Shown piece by piece: positions 1 to 8,398 of a DNA stretch of 64,000 nucleotides; the stretch's first letter is position 1; every line of letters starts with the position of its first letter. The notes below the pieces were generated by a model that was not told where the DNA came from, made no database searches, and was given only the letters and a program-made list of their open reading frames with translations. The stretch lies in NCBI GenBank assembly GCA_016839165.1, contig CP069300.1:6582001-6646000 (forward strand). Reading direction: 5' to 3'. The DNA comes from Bradyrhizobium sp. PSBB068 (lineage in GTDB: Bacteria > Pseudomonadota > Alphaproteobacteria > Rhizobiales > Xanthobacteraceae). A program made the translations under genes and the position numbers.

Positions 1-713
1 AGCGCGTAGTACTTGTTGATCTGCGGCGGCGTGATCACCAGCGGCCGCTTCCCGACCATCGGCGTGGTCGGCGTGTACTGGATCAGCTCGAGCAGCTCGT
101 TGCGGAAGATCACGGCGCCCGGCGTGGTCGCGAGGTTCTCGCCGACCTTGAAGGCCTTCATGTCCACCATCGACGGCATGCCGCGATTCTGCGTGAGATC
201 GCCGATGTAGTTCTTCAGGCCGCTCCACAGGCTCTGTCCACCGGTGTCGATGAACTTGCGTACTGCCGCCGGGTTGGTGACCATGGTGTTGGTCGGCGCA
301 ACCGCGTCGATCAGGATATCCGTGATCAGATGCGCGCGCTGCTTGTCGATGTCGCTGAGGCTGGTCTTGTCGACCAGGCCGCTGACCGCCTCGCCCCAGG
401 CCAGATAGGCCTTGAGCAGGCCCGAATGCAGCGAGCTCTCCTTCCAGGTTGGATCGTTAAATCGCTTGTCGCCCGCCTTCGGCGCTCGCTCCGACTTGCC
501 GGCGGCGATCGAGCCGAGCTCGCTGACGAATGACAGCCACTGCTCGGTCGCGACCTTCGGTTCGTTGATGACGGCCTTGAACAGGATGCCGGCGCCCTCG
601 ACCAGATCCTGGCCCTGGATGCCGACCAGTGGATTGAGCGCCAGCGTGTTGCGCGACGCGGCCTCGGACATGTCGGAGGCCGGCTGATCCGGGGCGCTTT
701 TTTCCGTACTCAT
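1..713 (-). CDS. phaC: class I poly(3-hydroxyalkanoate) synthase, N-terminal part (runs off the window)
   Basis: Polymerises (R)-3-hydroxyacyl-CoA into PHA/PHB storage granules in the cytoplasm. About 237 residues are visible, reading MSTEKSAPDQ at the start. They contain the PhaC N-terminal domain, with the hallmark stretches SLWSGLKNYIGDL, NRGMPSMVD and the GKRPLVITPPQINKYY strand that leads into the alpha/beta-hydrolase core. The catalytic lipase-like box lies beyond the window edge. The ATG at 713 overlaps the stop of the upstream MaoC gene (ATGA), so the two are translationally coupled. The fragment is intact, and the family call is safe. Confidence 0.93.
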   Translation of the reverse strand, partial: MSTEKSAPDQPASDMSEAASRNTLALNPLVGIQGQDLVEGAGILFKAVINEPKVATEQWLSFVSELGSIAAGKSERAPKAGDKRFNDPTWKESSLHSGLLKAYLAWGEAVSGLVDKTSLSDIDKQRAHLITDILIDAVAPTNTMVTNPAAVRKFIDTGGQSLWSGLKNYIGDLTQNRGMPSMVDMKAFKVGENLATTPGAVIFRNELLELIQYTPTTPMVGKRPLVITPPQINKYYA

Positions 714-1186
714 TGCTTTGCTCCCGCTGCGGGAATCAGGAGCGCCAGCGTCTCGGCGATCAGAGCAGGCTTCTCCGATCCCTCGACCTCCAGCGTGTTC
801 AGGGTTTTCATGATCACCTGGCCGCCGTCCCTCGGCTCGATGCCGGACAAGACAACCCGCAGCCGCACCCTTGCGCCCGCGGGCACCGGCGTCAGGAAGC
901 GGACCTTGTCGACCCCGTAGTTCAGCCCGGCGGCGGCGTCGCGCGGAATGATGCCGACCTGCATCGCCAGCGGCGCCACCATCGCGAGCGTCAGATAGCC
1001 ATGCGCAATCGGACCGCGGAATGGGCTCTCGCGCCTGGCCCGTTCGACGTCGACATGAATCCATTGGTGATCGCCGGTGCAGGACGCGAACGTGTCGATG
1101 CGTTGCTGATCGATCGCGACCCAGTCGGAGAGCCCGAGCTCCTTTCCGACATGTTCGCCCAGGCCGGCCAGTGTGAGGTTGCTCAT
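710..1186 (-). CDS. MaoC-family (R)-specific enoyl-CoA hydratase-like protein
   Basis: A 158-residue hot-dog-fold protein of the MaoC/NodN/PhaJ superfamily. The hydratase motif is visible as Asp39 and His44 in GDHQWIH, followed by SPFRGPIAHGYLTL. That is the expected Asp/His dyad plus the AHG loop. Such enzymes hydrate trans-2-enoyl-CoA to (R)-3-hydroxyacyl-CoA, the PhaC substrate. The 4-bp overlap with phaC and the acyl-CoA ligase upstream support a route from fatty acids to PHA; that pathway role is inference. NodN-like members of unknown substrate look very similar. Confidence 0.85.
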   Translation of the reverse strand: MSNLTLAGLGEHVGKELGLSDWVAIDQQRIDTFASCTGDHQWIHVDVERARRESPFRGPIAHGYLTLAMVAPLAMQVGIIPRDAAAGLNYGVDKVRFLTPVPAGARVRLRVVLSGIEPRDGGQVIMKTLNTLEVEGSEKPALIAETLALLIPAAGAKQ

Positions 1187-1228
1187 TTTGTTGTCCTCCT
1201 CGATCGTTTCTTTGGCGTGCTTGTCCCG

Positions 1229-2881
1229 TCACATGTCGCCGTATTGCTCGCGCAGCTCCTTCTTGTTGATCTTGCCGACGCTGGTCTTGGGAATGCTGTC
1301 GATGAACATGATCGTGCCGGGGATGCCATATTTCGAGATCACGCCCTGGTCGGCGAATTGCTTGAGATGCTCCTTAATCGATGCATCGGTGAGGCTGTCG
1401 GCGCCGGATGGCTTCTTGACCACGAGCGCAAGCGGCCGCTCGCCCCATTTCTCGTCTTTGACGCCGATCACCGCGGCCTCGGCCACTCCGGCGCATTGCG
1501 AGATCAGGTCCTCGATCTGCAGCGAGGAGACCCATTCGCCACCGGTCTTGATCACGTCCTTGATCCGGTCGGTGATGTGAACATGGCCGCCCGGACTGAT
1601 CACCGCGATATCGCTGGTGTGCAGATAGCCGCCGGCCCAGAGCTGCTCCGAGCCCTCCGGATTGTTGTAGTAGCCCTGGGTCAGCCAGGGCGCACGCAGC
1701 ACGATCTCGCCGGCTGACTTGCCGTCATGCGGGATGTCCTTCATGTCGGGATCGACGATGCGCAGTTCGACCAGCGGACCGGCGATGCCGGCCCTGGTGC
1801 GGAATTCGACCTCGCCGGCGGGGTCGCCGCTGAGATCCCTGGAGCTGACATGGGACACCGCGGCGAGCGGCCCGGTCTCCGACATGCCGTAACCGGCAAA
1901 GATGTCGATGCCGGCCTCGAGCGCCTGCTTGGCCAGCGCCTTCGGCAGGGCCGACCCGCCGATCACCATCTTCAGCCCATGAAGATCGACCTTGGCCGCA
2001 GCGGCGGCGTTGAGCAGCATCTGCAGGATGGTCGGCACGCCATGGGTGAAGGTGACGCCCTCGCTCTTGATCAGCTTGACCAGCATCGCCGGCTCGTAGC
2101 GGCCGGGATAGACCTGCTTGGTGCCGGCAAGCGTTGCCGACCAAGGAAAGCCCCAGGCGTGGACGTGGAACATCGGCGTGATCGGCATATAGACGTCGTC
2201 GCGCGAGAAGCGGCCTTGCGAGCCGGCCATGCCGAACAGCGCCAGTCCCGCGATCGAATGCAGCACGAGCTGGCGGTGGCTGTAGTAGACGCCCTTCGGC
2301 AATCCGGTCGTGCCGGTGGTGTAGAAGGTGGTGGCCTGGGTGTTCTCGTCAAAGTCCGGGAAGTCGTAATCGGGCGAGGCGGCCGCCAGCAGGTTCTCAT
2401 ATTCACCGATGAAGGACAGGCTGCCGGTCTGCGGCATCGGCCGGTCCGACATCACGATCATCCGTTTCACATTCGGCAGCTGTCCCTTCATGCCTTCCAG
2501 CAATCCCACGAACTCATCGTTGACGAGCAGCGTCGAGGCGCTGGCATGGTTGATCGTGTAGGCGATCTGCTCCGGCGACAGGCGGACATTCACCGTCTGC
2601 AACACCGCCGCCATCATCGGGATCGCGAAGAACGCTTCGAGGAAGCGGTTGCTGTCCCATTCGAGCACGCCGACGGTGTCGCCGGGCTCGACGCCGGCCT
2701 TGCTCAACGCCGAGGCGAGACGGCCGATCCGCTCCCTGATCTGTCGGTAGGTGAAGCGCTTGAGATCGCGATAGACGATCTCCTGATCCGGCGCCTGCAC
2801 GCGCGGCGTGTGCCAGAGCTGCTTGAAGATGAGCGGATATTGATATGCGGATTGGGCAGTCTGAATCAGCCTTCCGACCAT
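1229..2881 (-). CDS. fatty-acid--CoA ligase (AMP-forming)
   Basis: A 550-residue ANL-superfamily enzyme that activates a carboxylic acid to its acyl-CoA through an acyl-adenylate. Visible motifs in order are the P-loop-like TTFYTTGTTGLPKG, GYGMSETGP (A5), the hinge DRIKDVIKTGGEWVS (A8), and a C-terminal PKTSVGKINKKELR with the adenylation lysine (A10). An in-frame upstream extension to 2971 exists. The ATG at 2881 is preferred because GGGAGG sits about 6 bases before it, and the protein then starts as family members do. It probably feeds the adjacent hydratase and PHA synthase. Chain-length specificity cannot be read from sequence. Confidence 0.92.
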   Translation of the reverse strand: MVGRLIQTAQSAYQYPLIFKQLWHTPRVQAPDQEIVYRDLKRFTYRQIRERIGRLASALSKAGVEPGDTVGVLEWDSNRFLEAFFAIPMMAAVLQTVNVRLSPEQIAYTINHASASTLLVNDEFVGLLEGMKGQLPNVKRMIVMSDRPMPQTGSLSFIGEYENLLAAASPDYDFPDFDENTQATTFYTTGTTGLPKGVYYSHRQLVLHSIAGLALFGMAGSQGRFSRDDVYMPITPMFHVHAWGFPWSATLAGTKQVYPGRYEPAMLVKLIKSEGVTFTHGVPTILQMLLNAAAAAKVDLHGLKMVIGGSALPKALAKQALEAGIDIFAGYGMSETGPLAAVSHVSSRDLSGDPAGEVEFRTRAGIAGPLVELRIVDPDMKDIPHDGKSAGEIVLRAPWLTQGYYNNPEGSEQLWAGGYLHTSDIAVISPGGHVHITDRIKDVIKTGGEWVSSLQIEDLISQCAGVAEAAVIGVKDEKWGERPLALVVKKPSGADSLTDASIKEHLKQFADQGVISKYGIPGTIMFIDSIPKTSVGKINKKELREQYGDM

Positions 2882-3316
2882 GGAAGCCTCCCTCGACCTG
2901 GTATTTCCTCCGACCGTTGCGTCCGCCGTTCTAAGCGAGCGGATCGTGTGGTCTGCCGTCCTGCGCCACAACGGTTTGACGACGTGACATTAGGACGAAG
3001 CCTCGCGTGACGCCCGAGATTTGTGAAGGTCCGAATCGGACATCTGCCGGGTCTCAAGCGGACAAGCTGCCCTCATCGACAGCAACGGTCTTGACCGAAA
3101 CGATCCGCTTCGCCGTCTCCAGCAGCTTCTCCCCCGCTCCGCTTTTTGCTGCTCTGCAACAACAATGCCCCATTGATAAGCCTCGGATAAGGCTTGGGTT
3201 GTGCCGTGAACCGGCTATGTTTCCGCGGTGTTGGTGGGCGGGAATCGGCTTTGCCCTGCTCTCGCGATGTCCTGCTTCCGGACCGAAGGAAAGGCTGGTT
3301 CCCTTTGCAACCAACC
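2882..3316. other. divergent intergenic region between acyl-CoA ligase and AraC regulator
   Basis: 435 bases with no convincing gene. It must hold the promoters of the leftward ligase-MaoC-phaC unit and of the rightward AraC-type regulator. Short overlapping reading frames here lack Shine-Dalgarno sequences and family features. I see no clear inverted-repeat operator. Confidence 0.5.
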
Positions 3317-4375
3317 ATGCGACTGAAGAAGCCTGGGGGCTCTCGCTCCGACATCCTGACCGTCGGCACCCGCGACAAGGTCTATGAAGCGACCAAGTTC
3401 GGCGCTGTCTTCGACATGCTGGCCGGCGCCGGCGTCCCGGCCGAGGCCATCCTGCGCGACACCAACATTCCGCTGGCCGACGTCCATTCGCCGCAGGCGC
3501 GGATTTCGTTGACGCAGTTGATGACCGTCTGTCAGAACGCGCTGCGACTGTCGCGCGACCGTCACCTGCCCTATCGCATCGGCGCGTCGATCCACATCTC
3601 GACATACGGAATGTACGGCTATGCGCTGCTGTGCTGCCCGGACTTTCGCAAAGCCATGGAGTTCGCGATGCGCTACCACGCGCTCGCGGCGCCGCTGGCG
3701 GCAATCGACTTCGTCGAGGACAAGGCCGCGGCACGATGGACCATCGAACCCAATCTGCACGCGCTTGCCGATTCGACGCTCTACCGGTTCGTCGCCGAGA
3801 TGCAGATCGGCATCCACATCTCGCTGATGCGCGACATCATGGGGCCGGGCTTTTCCCCCACCGAAATCACGCTCGCCTATCCGCAGGCGACGGACTTCGA
3901 TCTTCCGCTCGATCATGTCGGATGCCCGGTGCGGTTCGATCAGCCGGCCAACCAGATCGTGTTCAAGGCGCAATGGCTGGATCGCAGCGCCGATCTCGGC
4001 AACAAGACGACGTATCCGACCATCGTGGCGTTATGCGACGACTTGCTGGGAGATCTGAGATTGCGCACCGGGGTAGCCGGAAAGATCCGCGCCATCCTGC
4101 TTCGCGATATCGCAAATCCGCCGACGTTCGAGGCGATCGCAAGGCAGCTCGGCATGAACGACCGGTCACTGCGGCGCCAGCTCCGCCAGCAAGGCTTTTC
4201 ATTCCGCGTACTGCACGACGAGTTGCGGACCCAGATTGCCCTGAGATATCTCCGCAACACGACGCTGGCCAATGAAGACATCGCATTGGCGCTCGGGTTC
4301 AGCGACGCGGCGAATTTCAGGCGCGCGTTCCACCGCTGGACCAACAAGGCGCCGAGCGATATCCGCGGCGAATGA
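3317..4375 (+). CDS. AraC-family transcriptional regulator
   Basis: About 352 residues. The N-terminal two thirds resemble the arabinose-binding-like effector domain of the OruR/GbdR branch, with the typical stretch STYGMYGYALLCCPDFRKAM. The C-terminal ~100 residues form the AraC double helix-turn-helix (FEAIARQLGMNDRSLRRQL, then LANEDIALALGFSDAANFRRAF). The frame stays open back to 3194. The ATG at 3317 gives a normal family length, but no strong ribosome site decides the start. It is divergent from the acyl-CoA ligase, so it probably controls that unit; the ligand is unknown. Confidence 0.87.
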   Translation: MRLKKPGGSRSDILTVGTRDKVYEATKFGAVFDMLAGAGVPAEAILRDTNIPLADVHSPQARISLTQLMTVCQNALRLSRDRHLPYRIGASIHISTYGMYGYALLCCPDFRKAMEFAMRYHALAAPLAAIDFVEDKAAARWTIEPNLHALADSTLYRFVAEMQIGIHISLMRDIMGPGFSPTEITLAYPQATDFDLPLDHVGCPVRFDQPANQIVFKAQWLDRSADLGNKTTYPTIVALCDDLLGDLRLRTGVAGKIRAILLRDIANPPTFEAIARQLGMNDRSLRRQLRQQGFSFRVLHDELRTQIALRYLRNTTLANEDIALALGFSDAANFRRAFHRWTNKAPSDIRGE

Positions 4376-4434
4376 TTCGGACTGCGGTTTCTTGCCGGCG
4401 AGGACGCCGAAAACGGTTCTCGCGCGCATGAACG

Positions 4435-4626
4435 TCAGTAGGCGTAGGACGTCTTGCCCGGCTGCACAGTCAGCCGAAAGGCGACATCGGTCGAGCCGTC
4501 CATCAGCTCGATCATGTGGTCACACACCAGGCAACGAAACTCACCGGCGACGCCGCCCTTCGACGTCAATTCGATCCGGCGATAGCCGGCCTGGCAATGG
4601 GGGCACGTCACGTCAGATTTTCGCAT
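4435..4626 (-). CDS. small zinc-ribbon protein (63 aa)
   Basis: A 63-residue protein with two CxxC knuckles, Cys8/Cys11 and Cys32/Cys35, in a CPHC...CLVC arrangement that should bind one zinc ion. It has no signal peptide or membrane segment. It stands alone between the convergent AraC regulator and the secreted protein at 4727. The cysteine spacing supports it as a real small gene; its function is unknown (nucleic-acid binding is possible). Confidence 0.75.
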   Translation of the reverse strand: MRKSDVTCPHCQAGYRRIELTSKGGVAGEFRCLVCDHMIELMDGSTDVAFRLTVQPGKTSYAY

Positions 4627-4726
4627 GGAATCAGCAAACCGTTGCTCTCTCTATTTTCCATATGCCCATCGTCAGAAATGTGACGGCGTCACGATCTGTT
4701 CGAGACGGACGAGAATTCCGCGTTAT

Positions 4727-5170
4727 CTATCGATGGCTGAAAACCGGCGCCGCCGGGCGATAGGGAATCGCCGAGATCCCGAAGTTGCGGCCATATTGCT
4801 GCTGCACTGCCGGGACGTTGACCACGCCCACCTTGAGATCCGACGATTTCGCGTCGATCGGCGGCGTATTCGTTACCGGCGGATTGACCTGATCGACCTG
4901 CTTCTTCAACCGCTCGTTGATGCAGCCAAGCGAGGCCGCATCGCCGCAGCGCTCGGTACCGCTGCCACCACTGTTGCCACCGCTGCTGCTACCTCTCGCC
5001 GCAGCCCGGCCGGGACTGCCGCTGCTGTCGCGGTTGAGATTGACTGTCGGCGGCGGCGGCGTGCCGACGACGATTTCCGGCAACGGCGTGTGCTGCGGCT
5101 GCGGTGTCTGCGCTTGCGCTTGCATCGCCGCCAATCCGGCCATGGCAATCGCCAAGGTGAATGCTTTCAT
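4727..5170 (-). CDS. small secreted protein of unknown function (147 aa)
   Basis: Starts MKAFTLAIAMAGLAAMQAQA, a clear Sec signal peptide cleaved near residue 20. A proline/glycine/serine-rich low-complexity segment follows (about residues 30-75), then a short conserved-looking C-terminal part containing a Cys pair (RCGDAASLGC). The ATG at 5170 is preceded by AAGGAG, so the longer open frame to 5551 is not used. It is the last gene of the long minus-strand envelope block. I do not recognise the family. Confidence 0.72.
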   Translation of the reverse strand: MKAFTLAIAMAGLAAMQAQAQTPQPQHTPLPEIVVGTPPPPTVNLNRDSSGSPGRAAARGSSSGGNSGGSGTERCGDAASLGCINERLKKQVDQVNPPVTNTPPIDAKSSDLKVGVVNVPAVQQQYGRNFGISAIPYRPAAPVFSHR

Positions 5171-5268
5171 CGGTGCTGCTCCTTGCAGAACCAGAACTGT
5201 TTCAAACGATAGGAAGCCGAGGGAGGATATCAAGGCAACGGAATCAGCTTCGGCGACGAGCCCGCTTG

Positions 5269-6171
5269 CTATTTCCCTCCCCGGGCCTGGATCACAAGCG
5301 CGTTCAGCCTGGTGTTGAGCGCGACCAGATCGACGCGCCCGATGAGGCCGCCCGCGCCGAGACATTTGCGGCCGCATCCACCGCCGCCACCAGCGCGCCC
5401 GGGCTCGCCGAAGGTCGCGACCGGTACGGTTCCCGTCACGCGAAAGCCGCGGGCAAACAGCCGCGCGCGCACTGCGACGCAATAATTCACCGACAGATAC
5501 GAGAAGCGGGTCTCGCCATGGCCTGCACGGTACTTCATGACTGCGGTGCACAGGTCACCACCGGCAAGGCGCCACGCCTGCGCAAGATACATGACACCGA
5601 AGTGAATGTTGTTTTCGGGAATCGCGAGCTCGGCGAGCGAGCCGGAAAAACCGAGCATGCGCGCGGTCGAGGGCAGCAGCTGCATCAGTCCGATTTCGCC
5701 GACGCCGCCGATCACATCGGGATTATAGCCGCTCTCCACGCCCATCACCGCCTCGGCGATCTCCGGCGCAAGCCCGCTTCCCGCGGCCTCCTTCTCGATC
5801 AGTGCGCGATAGCGCATCCGCGCGTCCGAAACCGCAGGCTGGCTCACGGGTGGAGCCGGCAGGTTTTTCCCGCCGGCATCCTTCGCTGTATCCTTCGCTG
5901 AATCCCTGGCCGGCGCGGCCGGCTTCGTCGTCGCCTCAGCCGGCGGCTTTGCCGTGGTGTCGACGGAAGGTTCGGCCTGCTCGACGGCGGCGAAGCGCGT
6001 ACTGAATGACGGCGCCGCGCTCTCACCCCCGGCATGAACGGGCTGCGCAAGACAGAGCGCGAGTGCAAGGCCGCCAGCCGCGATGCAGGTGCCCCGACGA
6101 CGCGCAGGATCGATCAGCTTCGGCCATCGGCCAAAGCTGCTCGCCTGCATCGTGGGGGCAACATCATTCAT
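5269..6171 (-). CDS. secreted lytic murein transglycosylase (SLT domain)
   Basis: A 300-residue periplasmic enzyme that cleaves peptidoglycan glycan strands. It has an N-terminal hydrophobic signal (about residues 28-47), a Pro/Ala/Lys-rich linker to about 115, then an SLT/goose-lysozyme-like domain. The catalytic Glu146 lies in GVESGYN, followed by GEIGLMQLLPSTARMLG and a C-terminal AVMKYRAGHGET. The tail after ~250 is Gly-rich with a CGRKC motif and looks lineage-specific. Its place at the end of the Ton/TPS block suggests it opens the cell wall for assembly of that apparatus (inference). Confidence 0.9.
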   Translation of the reverse strand: MNDVAPTMQASSFGRWPKLIDPARRRGTCIAAGGLALALCLAQPVHAGGESAAPSFSTRFAAVEQAEPSVDTTAKPPAEATTKPAAPARDSAKDTAKDAGGKNLPAPPVSQPAVSDARMRYRALIEKEAAGSGLAPEIAEAVMGVESGYNPDVIGGVGEIGLMQLLPSTARMLGFSGSLAELAIPENNIHFGVMYLAQAWRLAGGDLCTAVMKYRAGHGETRFSYLSVNYCVAVRARLFARGFRVTGTVPVATFGEPGRAGGGGGCGRKCLGAGGLIGRVDLVALNTRLNALVIQARGGK

Positions 6172-6209
6172 CGATCGCTTGCGGTCCTGCTGGTCGCGCG
6201 TCAGCGCGA

Positions 6210-6743
6210 CTACTGGATGGTGGGGACCGCCTCCGCTTCCGCGGCGCGCTCGTGCGACGGCTGCTGGACCGGCGCACCGGGCTGCGGGGCAGCAGCCGCC
6301 GCGCCGTTCCGCGCGGCGAGCTTCGGCAGCTCCTCGCGCAGATAGGCGATCAGCTCCTGAACCAGCCGGTCCCAGATCTCGATCTGCGCGCGGACGAAGT
6401 TCGGCGCCACGCCGCCGGCGACGGAGATATCCATGCAGAACATCAGGAACGGATGGCTGAACTGCAGCCGTCCGAACCGCCGCGTCGTGTTCCAGCGATT
6501 GACGAGGTCGAGCGGCAGCTCACCCTGCACCTGGAGCGTGGTGACCAGCGTGGTGTCGACAAAGCTCTGTTCCTCGCCGACCAGCTGGTTTCCCGGCCGG
6601 ATCTCGAAACCAAGCCCCGCGGTCGCCGAGCGCAGATAGGTCGTGTTGGCGACCGGATCGGTCAGCGTTTCGACGCGATAGCCGACGCTCTGGAAATTGT
6701 CGCGCAATCCCTCGATGGTGAGCTTGGTGATGGTCTCGGACAT
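6210..6743 (-). CDS. YbjN-domain protein
   Basis: 177 residues with a YbjN/type III secretion chaperone-like alpha/beta fold: ITKLTIEGLRDNFQSVGYRVE at the start, and FSHPFLMFCMDISVAGG mid-protein. The C-terminal 35 residues are Ala/Pro/Gln-rich and disordered. The ATG at 6743 has CGGAGA 7 bases upstream, so the longer frame to 6800 is rejected. It has no signal peptide and is probably cytoplasmic. It sits 13 bases after the parvulin gene in the same direction. YbjN proteins are described as regulators or stability factors; the role here is unknown. Confidence 0.8.
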   Translation of the reverse strand: MSETITKLTIEGLRDNFQSVGYRVETLTDPVANTTYLRSATAGLGFEIRPGNQLVGEEQSFVDTTLVTTLQVQGELPLDLVNRWNTTRRFGRLQFSHPFLMFCMDISVAGGVAPNFVRAQIEIWDRLVQELIAYLREELPKLAARNGAAAAAPQPGAPVQQPSHERAAEAEAVPTIQ

Positions 6744-6756
6744 TCTGATCTCCGTA

Positions 6757-7806
6757 CTACTTCTTCGATCCGTCGAGCAGGCTCGACAACGCAAGTTCAT
6801 TGAGGACGGGCGGATGCTGCTTCAGCAGCTCGGCGAGATAGGCCCGGCGCATCATGGTCGACCGCTCGGAGCGGATCTGCTGCACCAGCTGGTCGCGCAC
6901 CTCCGGCAAGGTGCGGGTGTAGGACGCCTTGGTGTCGATCAGCTTGATGATGTGCCAGCCGTCGTCGAGCTTGATCGGCTCGGACACGCTGTTCTTGGCG
7001 AGCCCCATCACCTGGCTGCGGATCTCCGGACGAATCTGGTTCTCGGCAACCCATCCGAGATCTGCGGCATCCTTGGCAGCGTTGTTGTCGCCGCGCGCGA
7101 TCGCCGCAAAGTCCGCTCCCGGCGCCCTCAGCTTGCGCTGCACGTCGTCGAGCTCCTGCTTCGCCTTGTCTTCGGCGGCCTTGTCGCCCTCCTTCGGAGC
7201 GGCGATGTAGATCTGCGTGAGCTGGAACTGCCGCGGCATCAGGAATGCGGCGCGGTTGGCTTCATAGACCTTCTGCAGGTCGTCTTCGCTCGGGAAGCTC
7301 GCCGGCGGCGTCGACACCGATTGCAGGTAAAGCTCGACCACCGCGCCCTCGCGGGCCCGCTCGAGCTGCGCCGCGACGCTGGGTTGCTGATCCCACTTCT
7401 TCGCAACCGCCTCCTGCAGCACGAGGCGGTTGGCAAGCAGAAGCCGCACGGTCTGGCTGAGCATGGCCGGATCCTTCGCCAGCGCAGCCTGCTCGCGCGG
7501 CGCAAGTGCCGCGACATAGCTGCGCAGGTCATCGGCCGAGATGTTGGTGTCGCCGACCCGCGCGACGACATTCTCCGGAACGGTCGCGGCCTTCGGCGCG
7601 GCCGCGACCGGAGCAGCCGGCGCAGGGGTGGCGGCGGCTTGCGCCTGCGTCGCGGGCTGGGGCTGCGGCTTCCTGACCGGAGCCTGCACCGTCCGCGGCG
7701 CGGGAGCCTGCGCTTGCGCCGACGCATCGATCGGCACAACGAAAGCCGCAACGACGACGGCGAGGCCGATCGAGCAAAGCGGCTTCACGATAGGGGCGGT
7801 CGTCAT
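6757..7806 (-). CDS. periplasmic parvulin-type peptidyl-prolyl isomerase (SurA/PpiD-like chaperone)
   Basis: 349 residues: signal peptide (about 1-30), Ala/Pro/Gln linker (30-75), a SurA-N-like helical chaperone region (VVARVGDTNISADDLRSYV onward), then a rotamase domain (RQFQLTQIYI..., ADLGWVAENQI, PIKLDDGWHIIKL) and a C-terminal helix. It catalyses cis-trans proline isomerisation and may escort outer-membrane proteins. The 4-bp ATGA overlap with the coiled-coil gene and the porin gene immediately upstream suggest it is dedicated to the OMPs of this operon. Confidence 0.88.
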   Translation of the reverse strand: MTTAPIVKPLCSIGLAVVVAAFVVPIDASAQAQAPAPRTVQAPVRKPQPQPATQAQAAATPAPAAPVAAAPKAATVPENVVARVGDTNISADDLRSYVAALAPREQAALAKDPAMLSQTVRLLLANRLVLQEAVAKKWDQQPSVAAQLERAREGAVVELYLQSVSTPPASFPSEDDLQKVYEANRAAFLMPRQFQLTQIYIAAPKEGDKAAEDKAKQELDDVQRKLRAPGADFAAIARGDNNAAKDAADLGWVAENQIRPEIRSQVMGLAKNSVSEPIKLDDGWHIIKLIDTKASYTRTLPEVRDQLVQQIRSERSTMMRRAYLAELLKQHPPVLNELALSSLLDGSKK

Positions 7807-8396
7807 GGATTCACCTTCTGATCGAGGAACTTGTCCTGGCTTTCCTGCAGCTGGTTCTGGATTTCGACCCGGCGCTGCTGGATCATCGGCTCACGCGAAA
7901 CCACGATCTCGCCGATGGTCAGGTCCTTGTAGCGCTGCACCATCTCCTTGCCGGCCTTGACCAGCAGGGTGTTCTTGGCGATGCAGCTCTTGGTGCTGGC
8001 CTTGTAGGCAGTGGCCTCACCCTCGAACTTGGCGCGCTCGGCGTCCTTGGTGCGGGCGACTGTGGCCGCCTCCTCATAGGCCGACTTCCACTTCTCCAAG
8101 GTCTCGTCGCGTTCGGCGAGCCGTTGATTGAACTCGTCGACCGCGTCGCGATGTTCCTTGTCGGCCTTCTTCAGCTGCGCCTTGAGGTCATCGACCTCCT
8201 TCTTGGCCGCCGCCTTTTCGCGATCGGCGTCGGCGACTTTCGCTTGCAGCGCCGTGCGCTGGTCTTCCAGCGCACGGGTCTGCGCCGTCGCGCTGCGCAG
8301 GGCCTCGCGCAGGCGGTCGGTCTCGGACTGGGCGGATGCGGTGCCGGAGCTCAATGCTCCGACCACCATCATCAGGACAAAGAGTGCGATGCGCAT
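7803..8396 (-). CDS. periplasmic coiled-coil protein
   Basis: 197 residues starting MRIALFVLMMVVGALSSGTASA, a Sec signal. Residues ~25-130 are an almost continuous charged coiled coil with Arg/Glu/Lys/Ala heptads. A short C-terminal domain with one Cys (STKSCIAKNTLLVKAGKEM) follows. The start at 8396 sits 2 bases after the porin stop and the stop overlaps the parvulin start, so the three genes form one translational unit. It may be a periplasmic spacer or scaffold between inner and outer membrane parts of the Ton/TPS system. The function is not known. Confidence 0.8.
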   Translation of the reverse strand: MRIALFVLMMVVGALSSGTASAQSETDRLREALRSATAQTRALEDQRTALQAKVADADREKAAAKKEVDDLKAQLKKADKEHRDAVDEFNQRLAERDETLEKWKSAYEEAATVARTKDAERAKFEGEATAYKASTKSCIAKNTLLVKAGKEMVQRYKDLTIGEIVVSREPMIQQRRVEIQNQLQESQDKFLDQKVNP

Positions 8397-8398
8397 GG

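Noticed and set aside
1727..3010. 427-codon plus-strand frame opposite the acyl-CoA ligase
   Set aside because: Shadow of the ligase on the other strand; no family features or ribosome site.
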